Assembly (NCBI RefSeq): GCF_000017805.1
Contig: NC_009767.1
Span: forward strand, 4,133,001-4,197,000
Direction of reading: 5' to 3'
From: Roseiflexus castenholzii DSM 13941
GTDB lineage: Bacteria > Chloroflexota > Chloroflexia > Chloroflexales > Roseiflexaceae
Length of the DNA stretch: 64,000 nt
The notes under the pieces were generated by a model that saw nothing but the letters and a program-made list of their open reading frames with translations, made no database searches and was not told the origin of the DNA. The position numbers and the translations under genes are program-made. Below, one piece after another: positions 17,198 to 25,362 of this stretch. Every line of letters starts with the position of its first letter. The first letter of the stretch is position 1.

Positions 17198-18145
17198 TCA
17201 GGAACACATATCGGCGACGATCAGTTCCAGTCCGGCTTCAATTGCTGCGCGACCGGTCTTTGAGGCATGATCGAGTTCGAGCAGGCGCCGGTGCAAACGC
17301 TGTAGATCGGCATCACTGAAACCGTGCGCCTGCTCAAGTGCTTTGCGCACAACGAACGGCTTCTGCCCCAACCGGTTCGCAATATCGTCGGGGCGCAGAC
17401 GCTGTGCCGCCAGATCCCTGACTCCCATCAGAATGCGCACCTGACGCGCCATCATGAACAGAATATACTGTGCCGCCTGACCGTCGTCGAGCAGACGGCG
17501 CAGCGCTGTCAGCGCCGCACTCCGACGGCGCGCACTGAGCTCGTCGATGAAGGAGAACAGATTCTGCTCCTGCCTATCGGCAACCAGCAGATCGACCTCG
17601 CGGACAGTAATACGCCCGCGACGCCCGACGAACGTTGCCAGTTTGGTCAGTTCAGTCACCAGCAAGCGGCTGTCATTTCCCGCCAGCAGAGTCAACCGCT
17701 GAGCAGCATCCCGTTCGAGGGTGACGCCAAGACCTTTTGCGCGGTCACTCAGCCAGCGCAGCAGATCGGCGCCTTCGCGTGGCACGCATTCGCGCACCTC
17801 AGCATGCTTCTTCAGAAACGTGAAGAGACTGCTACGTTTATCGAACTCGTCGCTTTCGACAAAAACAAGATCGCAGGCGTCCGGCACGTGCTCCAGGTAT
17901 GCGCGCACGTCGTCACGATCCTTGCCGGCTTTCTGGTGCTTCAGCAGGTCGTCAACAATGACCAACCGCCGGTCGGCGAGGAAGGGCATCGCCTCGCATG
18001 CCGCCACAATGTCGCTGAGCGTCGTCCGCCGTCCATCGAGCGTGGTGATATTCAGGTCGGCGACCTCAGCCGGAACGCGCGCCTTGAGCGCCGCGAGCGC
18101 CTCGCTCCGCCCATATTCGTCTGGACCATACACAAGGAACAGCAC
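17198..18145 (-). CDS. holA: DNA polymerase III delta subunit
   Basis: Clamp-loader wrench subunit that opens the beta clamp. N-terminal motif FLVYGPDEYGRSEALAAL, then LADRRLVIVDDLLKHQ and the C-terminal helical collar (AAQYILFMMARQVRILMGVRDL). Start chosen at GTG 18145 (315 residues), where the conserved beta strand begins and AGG lies 7 nt upstream; the frame is open for 75 more codons upstream, but those codons cover a predicted 6S RNA gene and lack family similarity. Convergent with rpsT. Length fits HolA (about 310-345). Confidence 0.88.
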   Translation of the reverse strand: MLFLVYGPDEYGRSEALAALKARVPAEVADLNITTLDGRRTTLSDIVAACEAMPFLADRRLVIVDDLLKHQKAGKDRDDVRAYLEHVPDACDLVFVESDEFDKRSSLFTFLKKHAEVRECVPREGADLLRWLSDRAKGLGVTLERDAAQRLTLLAGNDSRLLVTELTKLATFVGRRGRITVREVDLLVADRQEQNLFSFIDELSARRRSAALTALRRLLDDGQAAQYILFMMARQVRILMGVRDLAAQRLRPDDIANRLGQKPFVVRKALEQAHGFSDADLQRLHRRLLELDHASKTGRAAIEAGLELIVADMCS

Positions 18146-18162
18146 GACAAAACCTGAGACAG

Positions 18163-18335
18163 GAAGAAACCCCACCGCCGGCGTGAGACGGATAGGTTTC
18201 GAACCTGCACAAGGCAGGTGGGTGCTGGCCCGTGGGTATCTGCGGCCCGCCGCATAGCCCATGATGTCGGAGCACAACTCCCTTCGAAACTGTGTTGGCT
18301 CGAAACAACACACCGCCCCCGACCGGGGTAGGGTT
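18163..18335 (-). ncRNA. ssrS: Probable 6S RNA
   Basis: A ~173-nt minus-strand RNA is predicted between the aldo/keto reductase and holA genes. Its ends pair: AACCCTACCCCGG (18335-18323) with CCGGCGGTGGGGTT (18181-18168), 13 bp with one bulge. The 3' half has the 6S-like motif CACCCACCTG...CAGGTTCGAA, a small hairpin in the central-bubble strand; the apex has a TGCGGC/GCCGCA hairpin, and GTGCTCCG recalls the E. coli bubble. A promoter with 17-nt spacing starts exactly at the 5' stem. 6S RNA holds RNA polymerase in an open-promoter mimic during stationary phase. Assignment is by recalled motif and architecture; a covariance search would settle it. Confidence 0.65.
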
Positions 18336-18341
18336 GCACTG

Positions 18342-18370
18342 ATCGTACCACCGGTCGTCGTTTCTGGCAA
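18342..18370 (-). promoter_or_regulatory. Promoter of the probable 6S RNA
   Basis: On the minus strand TTGCCA (18370-18365), 17-nt spacer, TACGAT (18347-18342). Predicted transcription start at about 18335 coincides with the first base of the closing stem. Confidence 0.7.
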
Positions 18371-18382
18371 CTGCGAATCCGG

Positions 18383-19384
18383 TCAGGCAATACGCATCTT
18401 CATCCAACCTGCTGTGTTGTGGAAATCGACGACCGCGCTTCCCGGCGGCACGAGTGCGTCGCACGCGGCGCGCAGATCAGCGCTCAGCGCCATCTCCAAA
18501 ACCGGCAGTATTTCCTCGAGTTGCGCCAGGGTGCGCACACCAACAATGGGCGCGGTGACACCAGGCTGATCTTTGACCCACAAAATGGCGAGTTGCGCTG
18601 GCGTCAGACCATGCTCGCGCGCGAGTGCGGCAAATGCACGACCGACCTCGATGCCGCGCGCAGTGACACGCTCGGCATAGATGCCACCACGCAGCACAAC
18701 GCGCGAATCCGGCGGCGGCGCGGTAATGTCGGTATAGCGCCCTGCCAGCACCCCCTGCGCCAGCGGCGCCCACGGGATGATTGCCAGACCGTGCGCCTGG
18801 CAGAGCGGCAGCAGTTCGTTCTCGATGCGCCGATCAAGCAGATTGTACGGCGGTTGCTCCGAGACGTAACGCGCATACCCCTTCAACTCGCTGACCATGA
18901 TCGCTTCCATGACGCGCCACGCCGGGTGCGTTGAACAACCGATATAGCGCACCTTCCCCTGGCGCACCAGATCGGTCAGTGCCGCGAGGGTCTCTTCGAC
19001 CGGCGTGTTTGGATCAGGACGATGGATCTGGTACAGATCGATATGATCGGTTTGCAACCGACGCAGACTATCTTCACAGGCGCGTATCAGGTGCAGACGC
19101 GAGTTGCCCCGGTCATTAGGACCAGGTCCCGTTGGGAAATGCCCCTTCGTCGCCAGGAACACCTGGTCGCGCCTGCCGTTGCGCGCCAGTGCGCGCCCGA
19201 TGATGCGTTCGCTTTCGCCATGGTTGTAACTGTCAGCAGTGTCGATCATGGTGATACCGGCGTCAATGGCGCGGTCAATGATGCGCATCGATTCGGCGTC
19301 ATCGGTCGGGTTGCCAAAATTCATTGCGCCGATGCACAACGGCGCCACGCGCACGCCGGTGCGCCCAAAGAAACGGTATTCCAT
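18383..19384 (-). CDS. Aldo/keto reductase
   Basis: A 333-residue NADP-dependent oxidoreductase with a TIM-barrel fold. The catalytic tetrad segments are visible: DTADSYNHGESERIIGRAL (Asp, Tyr), a lysine in VFLATKGHFP and a histidine in DLYQIHRPDPNTPVEE. The C-terminal NADP-phosphate-binding loop follows (TAPIVGVRTLAQLEE). Close in pattern to the YajO/Tas-like group, which reduces sugar or aromatic aldehydes; the actual substrate is unknown. It starts MEYRFFGRTGVRVAPL. No co-directional partner within 150 nt; a 6S-like RNA lies just downstream. Confidence 0.88.
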   Translation of the reverse strand: MEYRFFGRTGVRVAPLCIGAMNFGNPTDDAESMRIIDRAIDAGITMIDTADSYNHGESERIIGRALARNGRRDQVFLATKGHFPTGPGPNDRGNSRLHLIRACEDSLRRLQTDHIDLYQIHRPDPNTPVEETLAALTDLVRQGKVRYIGCSTHPAWRVMEAIMVSELKGYARYVSEQPPYNLLDRRIENELLPLCQAHGLAIIPWAPLAQGVLAGRYTDITAPPPDSRVVLRGGIYAERVTARGIEVGRAFAALAREHGLTPAQLAILWVKDQPGVTAPIVGVRTLAQLEEILPVLEMALSADLRAACDALVPPGSAVVDFHNTAGWMKMRIA

Positions 19385-19861
19385 ACGCTGATGTCCTTCA
19401 GGGGTGAGGAGTCAGGATAACGTTTTGCCTGCGACTCGCTGCTTTCCTGCCTTCCGCCTGCCACCCATACGCCTGGCGTCTTTCGCGCCGCCTGTTCATA
19501 CTGCCACAAAGACGCACAAGACATCCACCAGGGGCACAGGCGCCCACCGATGCCCCCATAGATATCGGGCGTCCCTCCATACCCTGCCCACGGGCAACGA
19601 GACATTTTCTCACCTGAAACCTTCCTGCCTTCGCACCCTCAACCCGCGCGCCTTGCAATAGTACCACACCTGTGTGGCGGGTTATCAATCATTCAGCATG
19701 GCGCAGCGCCTCTTCCCGCCATGGCGCATGGCGTTATGGTACAATACCGGGAAGATTGAGACAATCGTGAGACCACCGGCGAGCAATCGGCCGGAAACGC
19801 CGCTAACCAGAGTACGCCAGGGCGGACGAAAGCCGCCTGCGGGAAGACGAAGGAGGCTGTC
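19385..19861. other. Intergenic region with a weak promoter and leader hairpin
   Basis: No gene is seen in this 477-nt gap. Most of it is degenerate CCTGCC/CTGCCACC repeat-like text. A TACAAT at 19740-19745 could be a -10 box for the downstream aldehyde dehydrogenase but has no good -35. The leader contains GGCGG-ACGAAAG-CCGCC (19821-19837) shortly before AAGGAGG at 19850. Confidence 0.4.
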
Positions 19862-21586
19862 ATGACGGCCGTGGCGCCAGATCATCGGGCTGCGCCAACT
19901 ACACCCCAAACGCCGCCGATGTGGGCGGATGTTGATCGGGCGCTTGCCGATTTGCACGCGCGTAAAGACTCCTGGGTTCAGGTCAGCCTCGATGAGCGGA
20001 TTGCGCTTCTCGCCATGCTGCGCCGCGCTCTTGCCGATGCCGCAGAGCGCTGGATCACGACAAGCCTGGAGGCTAAAGGACTGGCGCCGGGCGGGTATGG
20101 CGAAGGAGAGGAGCGTACCTGGTTGACCATTCTCACTCGCTCGCTGCGATTGCTACACCAGGCGCTGAGCGATGTGCGTGACCACGGCCAACCTCAGTTG
20201 CCGGGTGGATTGACCACTCGCCCGAATGGACAGGTGGTTGCGTCGGTGCTGCCGATCAACCGTTATGATGCGGCGATTCTTCCCCGAATGACCGGCGAAG
20301 TCTGGATCGAGCCGGGATTGACCGCCGAGGACGTGCTCCAACAGCAGGCAGCCGCCTATCGAAAGCCCGCCGAACACGGGCGCGTGGCGCTGGTGCTGAA
20401 TGCGAGCACATCAAGTTTTCTCCCGGTCACTGATCTGTTGCACAAACTGTTCGTTGCCAATGAAGTCGTTGCGCTGAAACTGCATCCGATGCAGGCAGCG
20501 CTCACGTCGCTCTTTGAAGAAACCTTCCGCTCGCTCCTCGACTATGGCGTCGTCCGGTTGATCTATGGCGACCACGATCTCGATGCATATCTCTGCGCCC
20601 ATTCGTTGATCGATACGGTCCATTTTAGCGGCGCCGACGCCTCGTTCGATACGCTGGTCTTTGGTGAGGGACAGGAAGGCGTGGAGCGCCGAATGCGCCA
20701 CGAGGTGGTGTTGACAAAGCCGTTCAGCGGCGAGGTGGGCAATATCACGCCGGTGCTGGTCGTTCCAGGACCCTGGAGCGATGATGATCTGCATCATCAC
20801 GCGATATTGCTGGTGCGCGCATTTGTCTGCAATGCCGCGTATGTCTCCGCCGCTCCACGCCTGATTGTGCATCACCGGGGCTGGCGCCGGCGCGATTCGT
20901 TCCTGGCGGCGTTCGAGCAGGTGCTGGCGCGGGTTCCAACCCGGCAGTCGCCATTCCCGGAGGCGCGCCGCCAGCTGGATGCGCTGCTGAACGCTCACGC
21001 GCGCGCCCATCGCATCGGTCAGGCGGATATGGATCATCTGCCATGGACCGTCATTCCCGACCTGACGCCGTCGGCGCTCGAGGCAGACTGCTTTGTGCGC
21101 ACCATGTTCTGTCCGGCGGTCGGCGAATTGGCGCTCGACGCGAAGGACGCCGCTGCGTTCATCGATGCGGCGGTCGAGTTCCTCAATCAGCGCGTGCGGG
21201 GTACGCTGGCAGCGACAATCCTCATCCATCCGCGCACCTTGCGCGACCGTCGGGCGCGCGCGGCTTTCGAGCGGGCATTGAACGATCTTCAGTACGGGAC
21301 GGTGACGATCAACGCAGTGGCGCAGCAGGCAGTGCTGGCAGGCGTTCTGCCGTGGGGCGCGTTCATCGCAGAGAGCGATGGTCGGTCCAGCGGTAAAGTC
21401 GCCAACCCGCTCATGCTTCCTCGTCCGCAAAAATCGATCCTGCGCGGTTCGTTCCGCATTCCGCGCATGTTTCTCTCCGTCGATCCGCACCACAATATCG
21501 AGATGTGCAAAGCCATCACTCGCCTGGAACAGGCGCCGTCGCCATGGCATCTGGCGCAGCTGCTGCGCCTGACGCTGCGGAGATAA
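19862..21586 (+). CDS. Aldehyde dehydrogenase family protein
   Basis: A 574-residue protein of the ALDH superfamily, longer and more divergent than typical (about 480-500) forms. The cofactor region includes RVALVLNASTSSFLPVTDLL and NEVVALKLHP; the glycine-rich part is TVHFSGADASFD. A candidate catalytic cysteine lies in RAFVCNAAYVSAAPRL. The last ~100 residues (TVTINAVAQQAVLAGVLPWG, then an SSGKVANPLMLPRPQKS stretch) look like the oligomerisation tail. The substrate cannot be inferred. ATG 19862 follows AAGGAGG with 6 nt. A lone gene, convergent with the chemotaxis operon. Confidence 0.78.
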   Translation: MTAVAPDHRAAPTTPQTPPMWADVDRALADLHARKDSWVQVSLDERIALLAMLRRALADAAERWITTSLEAKGLAPGGYGEGEERTWLTILTRSLRLLHQALSDVRDHGQPQLPGGLTTRPNGQVVASVLPINRYDAAILPRMTGEVWIEPGLTAEDVLQQQAAAYRKPAEHGRVALVLNASTSSFLPVTDLLHKLFVANEVVALKLHPMQAALTSLFEETFRSLLDYGVVRLIYGDHDLDAYLCAHSLIDTVHFSGADASFDTLVFGEGQEGVERRMRHEVVLTKPFSGEVGNITPVLVVPGPWSDDDLHHHAILLVRAFVCNAAYVSAAPRLIVHHRGWRRRDSFLAAFEQVLARVPTRQSPFPEARRQLDALLNAHARAHRIGQADMDHLPWTVIPDLTPSALEADCFVRTMFCPAVGELALDAKDAAAFIDAAVEFLNQRVRGTLAATILIHPRTLRDRRARAAFERALNDLQYGTVTINAVAQQAVLAGVLPWGAFIAESDGRSSGKVANPLMLPRPQKSILRGSFRIPRMFLSVDPHHNIEMCKAITRLEQAPSPWHLAQLLRLTLRR

Positions 21587-21692
21587 TCTTCGGGTTCCGA
21601 AGGCGCAAAGCAGAGGGGGGCGTGCGGTTCACATCGAACATTGAACGTGAGAGAGGAGGATCATCGGTCTGCGTAGCACGACCCCGCGCCGA

Positions 21693-23084
21693 TCAGCGCC
21701 GAAGCGCCTCCATCTGGCGCTGAATGAACATCTGGAGTTCTGCGGCAGTCGCGTTGTCGAACGAAGGAACCGGCGCATGCGGCGGCAGTGTTGCGAGCGC
21801 GCGAAGCAGCCTGCGGTACGCTCGATAGGCTTCATCGACGTGACCGGTGCGATGAAGAATACCGGCCATTGCCAGCAAAGCCAGATAGAGGGAATGATCG
21901 AGATAGACGGCGCGCCGATAGGCGGCAAGCGCTTCATCCAGGCGTCCCTGTTGCTCCAGGATTTGCCCGTTGAGCAGGTGCGCCTCGGCAGAGAGCGGCT
22001 GGTGTTGGACCATTGTCTCACATAGCCGCATCGCAGTGGCCAGATCGCCGCGATCCGCCGCCTGCCGCGCCACCGCCAGCGTATCGGGCGCAGCATTGTC
22101 GGCAACCGGCGTGTCAGACACGAAGGACGGCGATGGCGCAGCCGGCGCAGGCAGCAGGAGCGACGCCACGTCGGCAGATGTAGTCGATAGCGGACGGACC
22201 ATCTGGCGTGCAGGCACAGACGGAATCGCCTCATCAAAGAGCGGCGCATGCAACGGCTTGCGATAGATAACGGTTCCCGGACAATTGACAACCTCGAATT
22301 GGGCGAAGAAATCGGAGCGCGCTTCGGCATGCCCGACGATCAACCAGCCGCCAGGGGTCAGGGCGCGATACAAACGGCGCACCACCGCGCGGATTGTGTC
22401 GTCGTCGAAATAGATCAGCACATTGCGACAGAGAATGACATCCTGCATCGTGGTGCCGTTCATCACCGCCGGATACTCGTCTTCGACCAGATTCAACCGC
22501 GCAAACAGCACCTGACGGCGGAGATCGGAACGTATCCGCCAGCGTGTTCCTTCAAGGCGCTCAAAATAGCGATCCCGCAGCGCCGGATCGGTTTCACGGA
22601 ACGACCAGGCGCCATACACCCCGGCGCGCGCGCGGTTCAGAAATGCGGTATTAATGTCGGTCGCCAGAATCGTGATCTGCCAGGCATCGGGATCGGGCAG
22701 CGCTTCGTGCAGGAGAATCGCCAGCGAATATGGCTCTTCGCCCGTAGCGCAACCGGCGCTCCAGAAACGTAGCGACCGGATCACCTCGCGTCGGGCGATC
22801 AGGTCGGGGAGGATCCGGTCGCGCAGTGCGGTAAACTGTGAAGTGTTGCGAAAGAAGTAGGTTTCACCGACGGTGACGCCTTCAATCACGGTGTGCAGCG
22901 TCTTGTCATCGACAACCGCAGCCGCATAGAGCGCTTCAAGCGTTGCATATCCGGTAGCCGGCAACACCATTGTCAGGCAATGATGGAGATCGCTCCGCCG
23001 ATGGTCGGGAAAGTAGAGACCACTGCGTGTCAGCAGCAGATCGCGAAATCGGCGGAAGAGATCATCGCTGAAGGTCGTATTCAT
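21693..23084 (-). CDS. cheR: CheR chemoreceptor methyltransferase with C-terminal TPRs
   Basis: Methylates glutamates of chemoreceptors using SAM. The helical N-domain is followed by the SAM-binding core with RFWSAGCATGEEPYSLAILL, ATDINTAFLNRARAG and CRNVLIYFDDDTI. After a ~50-residue Ala/Pro-rich linker, residues ~350-460 hold three TPR-like repeats (AHLLNGQILEQQGRLDEALA). CheR-TPR proteins often occur in non-flagellar chemosensory systems. Start ATG 23084 overlaps the cheB stop (ATGA), so the two are translationally coupled; the frame extends further into cheB but is not needed. Last gene of an eight-gene operon. Confidence 0.92.
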   Translation of the reverse strand: MNTTFSDDLFRRFRDLLLTRSGLYFPDHRRSDLHHCLTMVLPATGYATLEALYAAAVVDDKTLHTVIEGVTVGETYFFRNTSQFTALRDRILPDLIARREVIRSLRFWSAGCATGEEPYSLAILLHEALPDPDAWQITILATDINTAFLNRARAGVYGAWSFRETDPALRDRYFERLEGTRWRIRSDLRRQVLFARLNLVEDEYPAVMNGTTMQDVILCRNVLIYFDDDTIRAVVRRLYRALTPGGWLIVGHAEARSDFFAQFEVVNCPGTVIYRKPLHAPLFDEAIPSVPARQMVRPLSTTSADVASLLLPAPAAPSPSFVSDTPVADNAAPDTLAVARQAADRGDLATAMRLCETMVQHQPLSAEAHLLNGQILEQQGRLDEALAAYRRAVYLDHSLYLALLAMAGILHRTGHVDEAYRAYRRLLRALATLPPHAPVPSFDNATAAELQMFIQRQMEALRR

Positions 23085-24121
23085 ACTGCCACCAGCGTCC
23101 GGATGGACGATGCAATCTGATCGAGCGGCGCTTCGCGCGTCACGGCGCCGGATTCGACAGCGCTGCGGGGCATGCCATACACAACGCAACTCGCTTCGTC
23201 TTGCGCAATGGTCACAGCACCACGTTCACGGAGTTCCTTGAGACCGCGCGCTCCATCATCACCCATACCGGTCAGGATGACGCCAATTGCGCGCGCACCG
23301 TATGCCTGCGCGACCGACCGGAAAAGGAGATCGGCTGAGGGGCAATATCGGTCGTCAGGATGCGTCGGGCGCAGATCAACAACACCACGCCCACCCGCCA
23401 GCAAATGAAAACCGTCCGGCGGCAGGTACACACATCCAGGCGCCAGGCGTTCGCCATGCGCAGCAATTCGAATCGGCAGTGGCGTCGTTCGTTGCAACCA
23501 ATCCTGGAGCGCAGGCACAAAATCGCGCGCAATGTGCTGAACGAGCAGAATCGGCAGCGGAAACCCCCTGCCCAGTTCGCTCAGGATTGTCTGCACGGCT
23601 GCCGGTCCGCCGGTTGATGCGGCGATTGCCAACACCTGCGCCCCACCAACAGGCGCCGACACCGGCTGCGCCTGAGTCGTCGAGGGCGGAAGCGCGCGTG
23701 GCGCAAAGCGCGTCACCACCCGCACGCCAGCCATGAGCCGCAGCGTCTTGAGGAAGTTCTCGCTGTCGGCAGGATCAGCGTGGCGCCCGCCCGGTTTGCG
23801 GATAACAGTCAACGCGCCGGCCGCCAGGGCGTCGATGGATTTCTTCTCGCCGGCGCTCGCACTGATCATCACAATAGGGGTCGGGCAACGACGCATAATC
23901 TCGCGCGTTGCTTCATAGCCATCCATCAGCGGCAGGTGGATATCCATCGCAATCACGTCCGGTCGTAGCCGCGACGCTTCCTGCACCGCCTGCCGCCCGT
24001 TGCTCGCCACGCCAACCACTGTGAACGCGCCGCTCGCGTGCAGCAAATGGATCAACAACGCGCGCTGGCCGGGCGAGTCTTCCACCAACAGCACGCGGAT
24101 CGGCGACGGCTCGCTGCTCAC
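23081..24121 (-). CDS. cheB: CheB protein-glutamate methylesterase
   Basis: Response-regulator methylesterase/deamidase that resets chemoreceptors. The receiver domain has its phosphoacceptor at about Asp60 (VIAMDIHLPLMDGYE). The C-terminal esterase domain shows the catalytic triad regions: Ser in AIAASTGGPAAV, His in LVQHIARDFVPAL, Asp in LTGMGDDGARGLKE. 346 residues, normal length. It overlaps the preceding CheW gene and the following cheR by 4 nt each, so stoichiometric coupled translation is likely. Confidence 0.94.
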   Translation of the reverse strand: MSSEPSPIRVLLVEDSPGQRALLIHLLHASGAFTVVGVASNGRQAVQEASRLRPDVIAMDIHLPLMDGYEATREIMRRCPTPIVMISASAGEKKSIDALAAGALTVIRKPGGRHADPADSENFLKTLRLMAGVRVVTRFAPRALPPSTTQAQPVSAPVGGAQVLAIAASTGGPAAVQTILSELGRGFPLPILLVQHIARDFVPALQDWLQRTTPLPIRIAAHGERLAPGCVYLPPDGFHLLAGGRGVVDLRPTHPDDRYCPSADLLFRSVAQAYGARAIGVILTGMGDDGARGLKELRERGAVTIAQDEASCVVYGMPRSAVESGAVTREAPLDQIASSIRTLVAV

Positions 24122-24594
24122 GCTGCCATCCTTCGCAGTTCAGCAACATCGAAGACCGGACAGGATCGGTGATCGTGCTGAATGATACCGCAAAAGAGAT
24201 TTCCAGCAGCCTCAGCGCGCTTCAAAGGATGCATCGCCGTCGGCAGATGGGAGATCAGACCGTACACCTGATCGACCAGCAGCCCCAGCACCGGTGTCGC
24301 AGCATCCTGTTCGCCGTTGATAATCACAATATGACTGCTCAGATCGTAGTGCGGCGGATCACCAACCAGTCGCCGCCCGTCCAGCACCGGCACATGCCTC
24401 CCGTATAGATTGAGCCACCCGCAGATCTCCGGGCGACTGTCCGGGATCACGGTCAGCGCAGGGAGCGGCACAATACGCAGCGCGGCGTCGAGCGGCAAAG
24501 CATAATCCTGTGTCCCGATGCGACAGAGCACCAGCGTTTGCCCGGTGAGTGATGAAACGTGCGCATCTCCCATAGTTCTCGCCAGCCTATGCAT
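24118..24594 (-). CDS. CheW-domain coupling protein
   Basis: A CheW-like beta-barrel adaptor linking receptors to the kinase. Core motifs: LVLCRIGTQDYALPLDAALR, then GWLNLYGRHVPVLDGRRLV and VLGLLVDQVYGLI. 158 residues if ATG 24594 is used; ATG 24573 (152 residues, MGDAHVSSL) is equally possible because neither has a good Shine-Dalgarno. From 24594 it overlaps the upstream gene by 8 nt; it overlaps cheB by 4 nt downstream. One of two CheW proteins in this operon. Confidence 0.85.
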   Translation of the reverse strand: MHRLARTMGDAHVSSLTGQTLVLCRIGTQDYALPLDAALRIVPLPALTVIPDSRPEICGWLNLYGRHVPVLDGRRLVGDPPHYDLSSHIVIINGEQDAATPVLGLLVDQVYGLISHLPTAMHPLKRAEAAGNLFCGIIQHDHRSCPVFDVAELRRMAA

Positions 24595-24958
24595 GAAAAC
24601 GGATGGTCAGTTGACCGATGTGTTGATTCACGACCAGCGTGCCGTCGCCGATCAGCGCCTGCACATCGTGAAGCAGACCGGCAACCGACTCCTGGTCACG
24701 CCGCATACAGTCGGAACGGCACAACACCTCAATCTCGTTGTACCCGCGATGAGTGATCCGACGAAAGGTAAAATCGGCGTTCCAGTGATGATCGAGCGCC
24801 ATCCGCGCAATCTCGCTGACCACCGCTGTCATACGCGCCTGCAACGGCAGCGTGAAACCGCTTTCCCGCGCCATTTGTCGGACATGCTGACGCACGAGCA
24901 CAACATCGTAGCCGGAAGCGACATGGATGTGTTGGGTGTCTGGCATGAAGGTGTGCAT
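24587..24958 (-). CDS. RsbT-like ATPase/anti-sigma-type protein in the che operon
   Basis: A 123-residue protein whose N-terminal part (RQHVRQMARESGF, then MTAVVSEIARMAL) matches the RsbT/RsbW-type GHKL pattern in which a helix with conserved Glu/Asn precedes the nucleotide site. Here the usual Asn after SEIAR is Met-Ala-Leu, and the DxGxG box is not evident (EVLCRSDCMRRDQ), so ATP binding may be lost. Such proteins normally work in partner-switching with sulfate-transporter/anti-sigma antagonist proteins. It sits between a receiver protein and CheW, suggesting a link between chemosensory signalling and partner switching. A second in-frame ATG lies four codons in. Homology is moderate; role is inference. 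Confidence 0.65.
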   Translation of the reverse strand: MHTFMPDTQHIHVASGYDVVLVRQHVRQMARESGFTLPLQARMTAVVSEIARMALDHHWNADFTFRRITHRGYNEIEVLCRSDCMRRDQESVAGLLHDVQALIGDGTLVVNQHIGQLTIRFHA

Positions 24959-24970
24959 AGGTGGTTCACC

Positions 24971-25351
24971 TCACATCCGTTGCAAAACGCCAAGCGCGCG
25001 CAGCGACTCGATGAGATTTTGTTCGGCAAACTCGTCCTTGGGAATATAATCATCGGCGCCCGATTCGAGACCGGTCTGCGCGCTGCGCGCATCTTCTCGG
25101 TGCGTCAGCATAATGATCGGCACATTGGAAATGTCCGGCGCCTGTTTCAGGCGCCGACACAGGGTGTAGCCGTCCATTCCCGGCAGATCGATATCGAGCA
25201 CAATAGCGGACGGATGTAATGCGCGGGCGTATTCCAACCCCTGGACCCCATCACGCGCGACATCGACGCGCGCGCCGCACCGCTGGAGTTCAAGCTGAAA
25301 CCGCAACGCTTGCGTTCGACTATCTTCGACAATCAGAATGTGTGGCATCAT
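24971..25351 (-). CDS. Stand-alone response regulator receiver (CheY-like)
   Basis: 126 residues, only a receiver domain. Acidic pocket ILIVEDSRTQ, phosphoacceptor about Asp53 in AIVLDIDLPGMDGY, switch Thr in IIMLTHREDA, and Lys in DDYIPKDEF. It lies 11 nt after the CheA-like kinase gene and is the likely output of that kinase. In PilG/PilH-like or FrzZ-like systems such proteins act on motility motors or on other regulators; the target here is unknown. Confidence 0.9.
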   Translation of the reverse strand: MMPHILIVEDSRTQALRFQLELQRCGARVDVARDGVQGLEYARALHPSAIVLDIDLPGMDGYTLCRRLKQAPDISNVPIIMLTHREDARSAQTGLESGADDYIPKDEFAEQNLIESLRALGVLQRM

Positions 25352-25362
25352 TGTCTCTCCCT

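Noticed and set aside
18190..18215. tRNA T-arm-like sequence (GGTTCGAAACC on the minus strand)
   Set aside because: No matching acceptor or anticodon arm at the right distance; the motif fits the 6S-like fold better.
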